64,000 nucleotides of DNA from Actinomadura sp. KC216. Its GTDB lineage: Bacteria > Actinomycetota > Actinomycetes > Streptosporangiales > Streptosporangiaceae. The stretch is from positions 1-64,000 of the forward strand of contig NZ_SMJX01000008.1 in assembly GCF_004348535.1 (NCBI RefSeq), read 5' to 3'. The translations under genes and the position numbers were made by a program. Below, in pieces: positions 34,825 through 43,108 of the stretch; the first letter of the stretch is position 1; each line of letters starts with the position of its first letter. A model generated the notes under the pieces. That model was not told the origin of the DNA and did not search any database. It saw nothing but the letters and a program-made list of their open reading frames with translations.

Positions 34825-36908
34825 CCCACCTGCGTGCGCTCTCATCAGGCAGCCCCGGCCACGAGTTCGTGCCGTCGCACTGCCCGCAGGAGGAGTACAC
34901 GGCCTTCCTGGTCAACCCCGACCTGGGGTCGGAGTATCGCCGCACCCGCCTGCTTCGGGGCTATCGGCGGTTCGTCGCCCATTACCCGGACCTGGGGGCC
35001 TGGCAGCACCGTCCGCTCATCGAGCGGATCGGCTGGCGCAACAATGAGGTGCAGAGCCGACGCAGCGCCCCGGATGAGGGCTTCGACGTCACGACCGGTT
35101 GGATCAACTTCAACGCCCGGCAGTACCTGTTCTATCTGGGGTTCACCGGACGGCTGCGGCTGGACTGGGGCTGGTTGCTCGGCGTCGGCGTGCTCAAGCC
35201 TTGGGGCATCGCCGAGGCCCTCGGCCTGCCGCTGGTCGCGCAGACCGACGCGCTCCTCGCCCGCGCCATCGAGCTGGGCTTGGTTATGAAGAACTGTCGG
35301 CAACGGGTCCACTGGACGATCGCTCGGCTGGTCCTGCATCGCGGCGATCCGAACCTGTCGGCGCTCACACTCGACGACATCGAGGAACTACGGGAAGTGC
35401 TCCGCACGATCGACACGATCCCACAGATCTGGGACGTTCTCAGCGAGCAGAAGCTGCACCGCGCCCAAAAGAACTGGCGAACCATGGTCTTCCAGACCGG
35501 CGTGGTCTTGTTCCACGCCGGAGTGATCGACCAACTCCCCCAGCGACTGCCCACCAAGGAACGGCTGCCGCTCAGCACCCTGCCCCGGGTCCTGCCGATC
35601 ATAGAGCGCTACATCGCTGAACGATTGCTGTTCGACCGGCCCGCCTCCGTCGAGCACGCCCGGCAAGCGTTCCGGCGCCTGTCGGCCTGGCTCGCCCAGG
35701 AAAGGCCCACTGTCGTCAGCCTCGCCGAACTCAACCGTGCTGACCTGCTGGACTTCCTGACCTGGTTGCAGCGACAACGCAAGATCAAGCACCCCGACGA
35801 AGAACTCTCCCTGAGCTATCGGCGCTCGATCGCCTGGCAGATCACCGCGTTCTTCCGCTACGCCTCGCAAGCCGAGTGGAGGAACGTCCCCGTCCGGCCA
35901 CCGCTCACCACCGGAGATGTTCCTCGCGGGACCTTCAGCGTTCCCCGCTACATTCCCACGCACGAGCTCGACCCGCTGATGGAGCACATCCGGCAACTGG
36001 AGTGCCCGCTGCAACGATGCGCCCTGCTGGTCGCCAGATGGAGCGGCGCCCGGCGCACCGAGATCCGCAAGCTGCACCTTGACTGCCTCGACGCCTATCC
36101 CGACGGCACGCCACGCCTGCGGCTGGCAGCGGGCAAGTCCCGCAAGGAACGCACCGTCCCGATCCACCAAGAGGCCGCCGACGCGATCGAAACCCTCATC
36201 GCGATCCGCCAGCAGCAACCCGACCGAGGTGTCTACGACCCCGAACTCGGGCGCCCGGTCCGCCGCCTGTTCCTCAACCACGGACGGCTGGCCAGTAACG
36301 ACTACCTGTTCGCCGACCCGCTCCAGCACGTCTGCGCCGAAGCCGGCCTCCTCGACGAGCAGGGCAAGGCGCAGGTCCACCCGCACCGCTTCCGGCACAC
36401 CCTCGGCACCCAACTCGCCGAGAAAGGCGCCAAGACCCTGACCATCATGAAGGTCCTCGGGCACGTCAGCGCCAACATGTCGATGATCTACGCCCACATC
36501 TCCGACCCGGTCGTCCTCGCCGACTACCAGGCCGTTCTCCAGCCGGGTGCGATCCTAGCCGGCCCGCAAGCCGACGCGATCCGCGCCGGCCGCCTCGACC
36601 AGGAGGCCCTCGACTGGCTGAAGACGAACTTCTACAAGACCGAGCTTGAACTCGGACACTGCCTGCGGCTCCCGCAGGAAGGCCCCTGCGAGTGCGACAT
36701 CTACCTGACCTGCCCCAAGTTCCTCACCACGACCCAGTACGCCCCTCGGCTCCGCGAACGCCTCTGCCTTGAAGAACAGCTCACCGAAGACGCCGCAACC
36801 CGCGGCTGGGACCGGGAAGTCGAACGCCACCAACGCACCGCCGAACGGCTCCGTGCGCTCCTGGACGACCTCGGCGAGCCTATCGATATCCCGCCGCCAG
36901 AGGCTTGA
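34821..36908 (+). CDS. Large tyrosine recombinase with a Cys-rich C-terminus (long partner)
   Basis: 695 residues, about twice the usual length. A unique N-terminal ~290 residues is followed by a core-binding domain (VEHARQAFRRLSAWLAQERP) and catalytic domain: Arg in SGARRTEIRKL, HRFRHTLGTQL, VLGHVSANMS, Tyr in MIYAH. The tail after the catalytic domain has a cysteine cluster (LGHCLRLPQEGPCECDIYLTC shortened here to its Cys residues C-x8-C-x-C-x5-C), likely a zinc site. The 808-residue recombinase at 43109 has a comparable tail. Confidence 0.9.
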   Translation: MTHLRALSSGSPGHEFVPSHCPQEEYTAFLVNPDLGSEYRRTRLLRGYRRFVAHYPDLGAWQHRPLIERIGWRNNEVQSRRSAPDEGFDVTTGWINFNARQYLFYLGFTGRLRLDWGWLLGVGVLKPWGIAEALGLPLVAQTDALLARAIELGLVMKNCRQRVHWTIARLVLHRGDPNLSALTLDDIEELREVLRTIDTIPQIWDVLSEQKLHRAQKNWRTMVFQTGVVLFHAGVIDQLPQRLPTKERLPLSTLPRVLPIIERYIAERLLFDRPASVEHARQAFRRLSAWLAQERPTVVSLAELNRADLLDFLTWLQRQRKIKHPDEELSLSYRRSIAWQITAFFRYASQAEWRNVPVRPPLTTGDVPRGTFSVPRYIPTHELDPLMEHIRQLECPLQRCALLVARWSGARRTEIRKLHLDCLDAYPDGTPRLRLAAGKSRKERTVPIHQEAADAIETLIAIRQQQPDRGVYDPELGRPVRRLFLNHGRLASNDYLFADPLQHVCAEAGLLDEQGKAQVHPHRFRHTLGTQLAEKGAKTLTIMKVLGHVSANMSMIYAHISDPVVLADYQAVLQPGAILAGPQADAIRAGRLDQEALDWLKTNFYKTELELGHCLRLPQEGPCECDIYLTCPKFLTTTQYAPRLRERLCLEEQLTEDAATRGWDREVERHQRTAERLRALLDDLGEPIDIPPPEA

Positions 36909-37197
36909 GCCGCAGCGAAGGGCAACAGCGGCGCCACTCCATCGCCCCGGCAGATCGACGACAGAATCACCAAGAGCATCAACGGCTTGAACGCCTTAGT
37001 GGATGCCTGCAAGTAACGGCCGGCTTCCTCGCCCTCACGCTCCTCGATCTCTCCGGCGTCCTCCCGGTTTTCAAAGAATTAGCAGGTCGGAGGGGTATGT
37101 CGAGATGCTCGATAATTTGTCGGAGGTTCCCGCTAGAGTAACGACACTTGGGCGACGCGGCCCATGGTGGTTGGAGAGCCAGAGGAGTCAAGGCGCG
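36909..37197. other. Stretch between the recombinases and TnpB
   Basis: No supported gene. It should include the left end of the TnpB unit; I see GTCGAGATGCTCGA near 37098 as a short palindrome but no clear boundary. Confidence 0.35.
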
Positions 37198-38784
37198 GTG
37201 ACAGGGGCAACGGTGTTCCGGCGGGCGTACCGCTACCGGCTTGATCCTACGCCTCGTCAGGCACGTATGTTCCTGCGAAGTTGCGGTGCGCGACGCTATG
37301 CCCACAACTGGGCCGTCGACATGATCTACTCCGCTTTCGATGAACGGCGTGTCCGAACCGCCGCCGGTATCCCAGTCGAGGATCTGCCGAGGGCATTAAC
37401 CTTCGCTACCTTGAACAATGCCTTCAACGATTGGAAAAAGGGTCGCACCGGTCCGGAGTCGCGACTGCCGAAGTGGTGGCTTGACCGGCATCCCGATTTG
37501 GAAGCACCCGAGTGGCTGGCAGACCATTCGTGGGACGTCTACATGTGGGCAATCTACGAGGTCTACGACGGATTGCACCGGTGGTTCAATTCCCGCACTG
37601 GTAAACACGGCGGAAAACCGCTCGGTTTCCTCAGTTTTAAATCGAAGAGACGCGACAGCCCTCGGTTCAAGGTCGCGGCCCGTCCTAACGGGGCCCGGCC
37701 GATCGACTATCGACACGTCCGACTCCCCAAGATCGGGGCCGTGCACACACGTGACCACATGAAGCGGCTGGTACGGGGGATCGAAGCGGGACGGGTAAAA
37801 CTCAAACAGGCCACCATTAGGCAAGACCGTCGCGGAGCATGGTGGATCGCTTTCAGCGTGGAGGAGTCCGTTGCTACGCCCGTGCAGCCTACTCGCCGAA
37901 TGCGTCACAATGGTGCCGTTGCGATCGACATCGGCGTGAAGGCTTTGGCCGTCCTGTCGTTCGGTGAAACGGTACTTAACCCACGGTTTATGGACAGTGC
38001 CGACCGTGCATTGCGGCAAGCGCAGCGGGAATTGGCCCGCCGTGTGAAAGGATCGAAGGGGCACGCGGCAGCGCAACGGCGGCACGCTCGACTACACGTC
38101 AAGGTTGCGGGGCTTCGACGCAACTACCTTCACCACCTCACCTCGGTGCTCGCTCAGTCATTCGCGCACATCGCGGTCGAAGACCTCAACGTCAAAGGCA
38201 TGGTCGCCAGCGCTCGTGGCACCAGAGCGCAACCAGGCCGTCAGGTCCGGCAGAAGGCTGGGCTGAACCGGCGCATACATGACGCCGCCTTCGCCGAGAT
38301 TAGGAGACAACTGGACTATAAAACCCGCTGGTATGGCGGGACCATGGCGGCAGTCGACCGGTTCGCACCGACGTCGAAAATCTGCTCCGAGTGTGGATGG
38401 CGAAACCCAAACCTTACGCTCTCGGATCGGACATTCCACTGCGGCGGGTGCGGTATCAGTACCGATCGAGACCTCAATGCCGCCCGGAACATTGCCCGGC
38501 TTGCGTCCGAGCACACCGACCACGCCTTCGCTCAAGGCGTCCAAGCCGTGAGGTTGCGTAAGCCCTTACCTGGCCACGGCCAGATGAGGCACTTCCATCG
38601 AGCGGCGAACCTCGCACCACGACACGGCCACAGCACGATCGAGGCTGCCCTTCCGGGCTTGGTGGGTCAGACGAGGAGACCGGGATCGCAAGGCCCCGGC
38701 GTCCCTGATCCCCACAAACCATCGTCTTGGCAACAAGGCGCTCAGGTTCAAGGGCCGCAATTGCAATCAGGGACGGCACACTAG
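37198..38784 (+). CDS. tnpB: TnpB-family RNA-guided nuclease of an IS200/IS605-type unit
   Basis: 528 residues from GTG 37198; the frame is open further upstream but FRRAYRYRLDPTPRQARMF is the usual TnpB start. The RuvC set is complete: Asp in AIDIGVKALAV, Glu in VEDLNVKGM, Asp in DRDLNAARN. The zinc finger CSECGW ... CGGCG lies between the last two. No tnpA is near. The last ~90 residues are rich in Gly/Pro/Gln and are likely the overlap with the guide-RNA (omega RNA) gene at the 3' end rather than functional protein. Family knowledge: TnpB cuts DNA next to a short motif under RNA guidance and helps elements persist. Confidence 0.92.
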   Translation: MTGATVFRRAYRYRLDPTPRQARMFLRSCGARRYAHNWAVDMIYSAFDERRVRTAAGIPVEDLPRALTFATLNNAFNDWKKGRTGPESRLPKWWLDRHPDLEAPEWLADHSWDVYMWAIYEVYDGLHRWFNSRTGKHGGKPLGFLSFKSKRRDSPRFKVAARPNGARPIDYRHVRLPKIGAVHTRDHMKRLVRGIEAGRVKLKQATIRQDRRGAWWIAFSVEESVATPVQPTRRMRHNGAVAIDIGVKALAVLSFGETVLNPRFMDSADRALRQAQRELARRVKGSKGHAAAQRRHARLHVKVAGLRRNYLHHLTSVLAQSFAHIAVEDLNVKGMVASARGTRAQPGRQVRQKAGLNRRIHDAAFAEIRRQLDYKTRWYGGTMAAVDRFAPTSKICSECGWRNPNLTLSDRTFHCGGCGISTDRDLNAARNIARLASEHTDHAFAQGVQAVRLRKPLPGHGQMRHFHRAANLAPRHGHSTIEAALPGLVGQTRRPGSQGPGVPDPHKPSSWQQGAQVQGPQLQSGTAH

Positions 38785-38859
38785 ACGGAGGTTGCCCCCG
38801 ACACGCCCGAGTAGGTAGTCGGGAAGAAATTCTTCCCGACTACCACCAGACCCATGTGG
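38785..38859 (+). ncRNA. Possible 3' end of a TnpB guide RNA with a 31-base palindrome
   Basis: A perfect palindrome (15-base arms GGTAGTCGGGAAGAA around one A) lies at 38814-38844, 30 bp after tnpB. TnpB guide RNAs end at the right end of the unit, so this hairpin could be the end structure or a terminator. This is inference from position. Confidence 0.4.
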
Positions 38860-38878
38860 CCCAAAAGCGTCCAGATAA
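38860..38878 (-). repeat. Right inverted end of the recombinase element
   Basis: On the minus strand it reads TTATCTGGACGCTTTTGGG, matching the left end at 33605. Confidence 0.75.
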
Positions 38879-39279
38879 ACGAACACCAGGCGCTCACGCA
38901 CTTGCGGGGCGGCGGGGTTGCCGGGCGAGGAGACGTGCGCGGCGTTGACCGAGACGATCTGGGCGGTGTAGTTCATCGCCTCGAAGACCTTTAGCCACGG
39001 CTCGAACAGGTCCCAGCGTGCGAACCGCAGGACGTTCTCCCCGACGATCACGGCCGGACGGTGGATCTCGGCGTAGCGGATCAGGCACCACGCCGTCGCC
39101 CGCGTCGCCGCCCACGGCTGCTGGCGCTGTTGGCGGACGGCGTTACCGCCGGCAGGTGCCGCCTCAGTACAGATCGGGCTGGCGACCAGCACATCGGCGC
39201 CCGGCACGCTCAGCATGTCCAGCCGCGAGACGTCCTCAACAATGCCGTGCACCGGCCGGTTGAGCAGAACTGTTTGCAC
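38879..39279 (-). pseudogene. N-terminal part of the cytosine-C5 DNA methyltransferase (motif I missing)
   Basis: It reads VHGIVEDVSRLDMLSVPGAD, then VLVASPICTEAAPAGG (the catalytic Pro-Cys loop; here ICTE as in one actinomycete group), VIVGENVLRFARW (the ENV motif) and PQVRERLVFV, after which the element begins. The upstream frame to about 39320 has no SAM-binding motif I (FxGxGG), so the true N-terminus is lost or displaced. GTG 39279 is only the first start codon available. Confidence 0.82.
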
Positions 39280-39325
39280 TGCTTCTCTGCACCTGTCAAG
39301 CCGGTTGCGGGCATTGGTGCGGGAC

Positions 39326-39451
39326 CTAGTGATGAGTGATCCACCAGCAGGTGAGGTGGATGAGGGCCGAGCCGGTGGCTGTGGCGGCGCCGCGGATGAC
39401 GGCCTGGATGGCGATGTCGGTGAGGTGGCGCAGATAGGCGCTGCGGGTCAT
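39326..39451 (-). CDS. Small hypothetical peptide
   Basis: 41 residues (MTRSAYLRHLTDIAIQAV, then GSALIHLTCWW near the end), ATG 39451 with GAGGGA upstream. Its second half is hydrophobic enough for one membrane helix. It is the gene just upstream of the methyltransferase fragment and may have been in one operon with it. Confidence 0.5.
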   Translation of the reverse strand: MTRSAYLRHLTDIAIQAVIRGAATATGSALIHLTCWWITHH

Positions 39452-39644
39452 ATCGGGATCCCTCGGTGAGCGGCCGCTGCGGCAGTGCGTTGGCCTGGTG
39501 CTGCCGATTGACCTGTTCCGGCACGTTTTCCGGTTGCCCTGTCAGCTGGACCGGTAGCGGGGCAGGCTGGTGACCTCGCCCTTTCGGGTGCGTGCGGGGT
39601 TTCCGAAAGGGTTCCGGGCCGGATCCGGTGGAAGGAGGCTGGCG

Positions 39645-42600
39645 GTGGAGGAGCCGCTAGGAGCGACGAGGGCATGGGCGGAGGCGTTGCGGGCGCTGTG
39701 GGAGGCGGCGGGTCGGCCGACCGGTGCAGCGATCACACGCCAGGCCGGTAAGCAGAAGCCGCGGCCGTTGAAGGTGACCAATCAGTCGTGGAGCGACTGG
39801 CGCAACGGCAAGAACGTGCCTTCCGATCCGGTTATCGCGCGGTGGCTGGTGGCGCATCTTAAAGGCCAGGCCCGCCAGAAGACGCCGTCGTTTGTCGCCG
39901 AACCGGACAGTTGGTGGGAGCAGCTCTGGCGGCAGGCACGAGCCGAGCGTCGGCGCCTGGGCGGCCGTCCTCCGCTAGCGCATCCGGGCAGATCTCGCTC
40001 GTCGGCTCCGTCGGCGGAGGGCCGAAGGGTCCGGGTCGGAGTGATTCCGCGGCCGGCAGATTGTTTCCAGGACCGTGAAGTCTTCGAACGGGTGCAGGCG
40101 ATAGCAGGCGTGGGCGGGACTCTGGTGCTGGCGCAAGCGGGGTTCGGAGCGGAGGCCCCGGCGGAGACGCAGGTGCTGGCAGGGATGGGCGGGGTTGGTA
40201 AGACCCAGTTGGCCGCCGCTTACGCTCGTCAGGCATGGCGGCAGGGCGTCGAGGTCCTGGTGTGGGTGAACGCCGCCACTCGCGACGGCGTGGTGTCCGC
40301 CTATGCCGACGCGGCCTTGCGTCTGAACCTGCCGATGGTCGGCCGGGACGATCCCGAGCAGAGGGCGCGGGAGTTGCTGACCTGGGCGGAGGACACTGAC
40401 CGGCGCTGGCTGATCGTCCTGGATGACGTGCACCATCCGGGCGACCTCCAAGGATGGTGGCCGCCCGCGGCGGCTTCGCCAGCGGGGCAAGTCCTGGTCA
40501 CCACTCGGCTGCGGGATGCGGCCTTGGCCGGGGCGGATCGCCGCATCCTCGACGTCGGCACCTTCACTCGCGCCGAAGCCCGTTCCTATCTGACTGCAAA
40601 GCTCGGCGCCCAAGGCCCGGTCGCCGATATGGACGGGCTCGCCGCCGACCTTGGGTTTTTGCCGCTGGCGCTGGCGCAGGCGGCGGCCTACGTCCGCAAC
40701 GCCGACATCACGTGCGCGGCTTACCGGCACCGGCTGGCGACTCGGCTGCTGGCCCACTCGGTCCCCGGCCGGGACTACCTGCCCGACGACCATCAGCGGA
40801 TCGTGACCGCGGCATGGGAACTGTCCATCGACCACGCCGATCACGCCGACCCGGCTCTCCCTGTCGGGCTCGCGCGGCAGGTGCTGTATCTGGCCAGTGT
40901 CCTGGACCCGGCCGGCATTCCCCAAGCGGTACTGGCCGGCCCGCCGGCTCTGGACTTCCTGACTGCCCAGCAGCGGCCCAGTTCCCCAGCCACCAGGCTT
41001 ATCGCAGGTGGAGTGGGAGTGGATGCGGACATGGTGGATGCGGCGTTGCGGGTGCTGCACCGCCACAGTCTCCTCGACCACAACCGGGTGACCACCCACC
41101 GGGAGATCCGTATCCATCAGCTCGTTCAACGCGCCACCCGCGAGAACTTGCTTACGCAGCCCGATCTTGGCCCAGCGCCGCTTGCTGAGATCGCGCGCAC
41201 TGCGGCCGACGCGTTACTGCGCTTGTGGCCACAGATCGAACGCGACCAGGCCACCCAGCAGCTCGGTCAGATCCTGCGCGCCAACACCACCGCACTACAC
41301 GACTGCACCAGTAGCGCCCTCTACAGTCCGGACTCCGGTGCACATGCCGTGCTGTTCCAGGCTGCCACTAGCCTCGCCAAGACCGGTCGGACCACCGCCG
41401 CTGTCACCGCGAACACCGACCTGCACGCCAACTGCCTGCATCACCTGGGGCCCGACCACCCCGACACCCTGACCACGCGCAGCAATCTAGCGATTCTGCA
41501 GGGCGTTGTGGGTGATGCCGTTGGTGCGGTCGCCGCCTTTGAGGAGTTGCTCGCTCACCAGCTACGGGTCCTGGAGCCCGACCACCCCGACACCCTGACA
41601 ACCCGCCATCGGCTGGCCCTATGGCGAGGCAACGCAGGTGATGACGTCGGCGCGGTCGCCGCCTTCGAGGAGTTGCTTGCCGATCGGACACGAATGCTGG
41701 GCGCCGACCACCCCGACACCCTCATCACCCGTTCCAACGTGACTCGATGGCGGTACGAGGCGGGCCACGTCTCGGGCTCAGCCACCTACTCCACGTTGGA
41801 GGAACTACTAACTGACTTCTTACGAGTGCTTGGTCCCGACCATCGAGCTACTTTGAGTGTTCGCCACCTCATGGCATGGATGCGAGACGGGATGGGCGAC
41901 GTTGACGGGGCGGCCGCTGAGTACGAGAAGTTGCTGACCGAATATCTACGGGTTCTAGGTCCCGACCACAATCGCACTCTGATCACGCGTCGCAACCTGG
42001 CACGATTGCGCGTTCTTGCGGGTGACGCCACCGGGGCCGTCACCGCCTTCATTGAAGTACTCGCCGACCGGCTGCGAGTGAATGGATCCGACCACCCCGA
42101 CACGCTCTTCGTCCGTCACGATGTGGCCTGGGCGCAGGGTGAGGCGGGAGACGCCGTCGCCGCGGTCACCGCCTTCGAGCAGGTGCTCGCTGATCAGCTG
42201 CGAGTGCTGGGTCCTGATCACCCCCACACCCAGTGGACTCGCGGCGCCCTGGCGTACTGGCGGGGTGAGGCGGGAGACGCCGTCGGCGCGGCCACCGCGT
42301 ACACCGAGTTGCTCGCCAACCGGTTGCGAATGCTTGGACGCGACCACCCAGACACGCTCTCCGCGCGTCACGAGGTGGCTTGGTGGCGAGGTGAGGCGGG
42401 AGACGCCGACGGGGCGGTCACTGCCTTCGAGCAGTTGCTAGCCGATCGGACACGAGTGCTGGGCCCCGACCACCCAGACACTCTCGCCAACCGCCATGAC
42501 TTGGCGTGCTGGCGAGGTGAGGCGGGGGACGCCGCCGGTGCTGCCACCGCATTGCAGGAGTTGCTGACCAAGGTCGGCGAAGTGCTGGGGCCTGACCACC

Positions 42601-42791
42601 CCGACACTCTCCTAACGCGCGGCAATCTGGCCTGGTGGCATGGCGAAACGGGAAACGCCGTGGCTGCGGTTACTGCATTCGAGCAATTGCTGACCGACCG
42701 TATACGAGTGCTGGGCTCTGACGACCCACAAACTCTTTCCACCCGCGACGACCTAGCGCACTGGCGAAAGAAGGCGGAAGCTGCAGAATAG
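39645..42791 (+). CDS. STAND NTPase: NB-ARC with 11 TPR-type repeats
   Basis: 1048 residues. GTG 39645 is chosen (GAAGGAGG 6 bases upstream) rather than 39570. Residues 10-105 are a helical, Trp-rich module (WAEALRALWEAAG, SWSDWRNGKNVPS) that may bind DNA or act as effector. The NB-ARC part has Walker A GMGGVGKT (180-187) and Walker B LIVLDDV (256-262). Residues ~580-1040 are eleven TPR repeats of about 42 residues, each with a DHPDTL-like core. The plan equals that of STAND sensors, many of which defend against phage in bacteria. No separate nuclease or protease domain is visible, so the effector is unclear. Confidence 0.9.
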   Translation: MEEPLGATRAWAEALRALWEAAGRPTGAAITRQAGKQKPRPLKVTNQSWSDWRNGKNVPSDPVIARWLVAHLKGQARQKTPSFVAEPDSWWEQLWRQARAERRRLGGRPPLAHPGRSRSSAPSAEGRRVRVGVIPRPADCFQDREVFERVQAIAGVGGTLVLAQAGFGAEAPAETQVLAGMGGVGKTQLAAAYARQAWRQGVEVLVWVNAATRDGVVSAYADAALRLNLPMVGRDDPEQRARELLTWAEDTDRRWLIVLDDVHHPGDLQGWWPPAAASPAGQVLVTTRLRDAALAGADRRILDVGTFTRAEARSYLTAKLGAQGPVADMDGLAADLGFLPLALAQAAAYVRNADITCAAYRHRLATRLLAHSVPGRDYLPDDHQRIVTAAWELSIDHADHADPALPVGLARQVLYLASVLDPAGIPQAVLAGPPALDFLTAQQRPSSPATRLIAGGVGVDADMVDAALRVLHRHSLLDHNRVTTHREIRIHQLVQRATRENLLTQPDLGPAPLAEIARTAADALLRLWPQIERDQATQQLGQILRANTTALHDCTSSALYSPDSGAHAVLFQAATSLAKTGRTTAAVTANTDLHANCLHHLGPDHPDTLTTRSNLAILQGVVGDAVGAVAAFEELLAHQLRVLEPDHPDTLTTRHRLALWRGNAGDDVGAVAAFEELLADRTRMLGADHPDTLITRSNVTRWRYEAGHVSGSATYSTLEELLTDFLRVLGPDHRATLSVRHLMAWMRDGMGDVDGAAAEYEKLLTEYLRVLGPDHNRTLITRRNLARLRVLAGDATGAVTAFIEVLADRLRVNGSDHPDTLFVRHDVAWAQGEAGDAVAAVTAFEQVLADQLRVLGPDHPHTQWTRGALAYWRGEAGDAVGAATAYTELLANRLRMLGRDHPDTLSARHEVAWWRGEAGDADGAVTAFEQLLADRTRVLGPDHPDTLANRHDLACWRGEAGDAAGAATALQELLTKVGEVLGPDHPDTLLTRGNLAWWHGETGNAVAAVTAFEQLLTDRIRVLGSDDPQTLSTRDDLAHWRKKAEAAE

Positions 42792-42799
42792 AGATCTGT

Positions 42800-42902
42800 C
42801 ATGCTCGGCCAGCAGCGTTCCGGCTACGACGGGCTTGGCGTTGTCGGCGTCGATCAGCACCGCGAGCTTCGCGATGTTCTCGCCAGCGTTGTCAGCGGCC
42901 AT
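42800..42902 (-). pseudogene. N-terminal fragment of a NYN-domain protein
   Basis: ATG 42902 with GGAG upstream starts MAADNAGENIAKLAVLIDAD, then NAKPVVAGTLLAE, the first strand and acidic site (LIDADN) of LabA-like NYN ribonucleases. After LLAE the homology stops where the STAND gene ends on the other strand. The rest of the gene is absent from the window. Confidence 0.65.
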
Positions 42903-43108
42903 GCGCTCGGGCTCCAAGTGGTGGAAGCAGTCGGTTCCCTAGGCGGCAGGGCGGCGAGACGACTCTGAAAAGGGATGGTCGGATCGGCGGTAGTGTTGAT
43001 CTTTGTTTGTCGAGGAGTTCAATCAACGTCACTTTCTTGATCAGTGCGCGGTTCGGCCCGGCAGGACAGACTCGCATCCCTGGGCCCGACCTAGACAATC
43101 GTTCCCTC
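42903..43108. other. Gap, possible left boundary of the second recombinase pair
   Basis: No gene. I searched by eye for inverted ends matching the 46740-46800 side and found only the short common word GACTGC, which is not convincing. Confidence 0.35.

Larger units (their letters stand above)
33605..38878. mobile_element. Tyrosine-recombinase/TnpB element inserted in the DNA methyltransferase gene
   Basis: 5274 bp with imperfect inverted ends (TTATCTGGACACTCTTGCC and its partner TTATCTGGACGCTTTTGGG). Removing exactly this stretch joins ERLVFV with TVLARRGIEV in one frame. No target repeat is seen, as expected for tyrosine recombinase integration. The contents are two overlapping recombinase genes and a TnpB gene. 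Confidence 0.85.

Noticed and set aside
35388-36497. 369-residue minus-strand ORF opposite the 695-residue recombinase
   Set aside because: Antisense shadow with low-complexity Val/Gly/Asp composition.
39975-41129. 384-residue minus-strand ORF opposite the STAND gene
   Set aside because: Antisense shadow; the plus strand encodes Walker motifs and TPR repeats.
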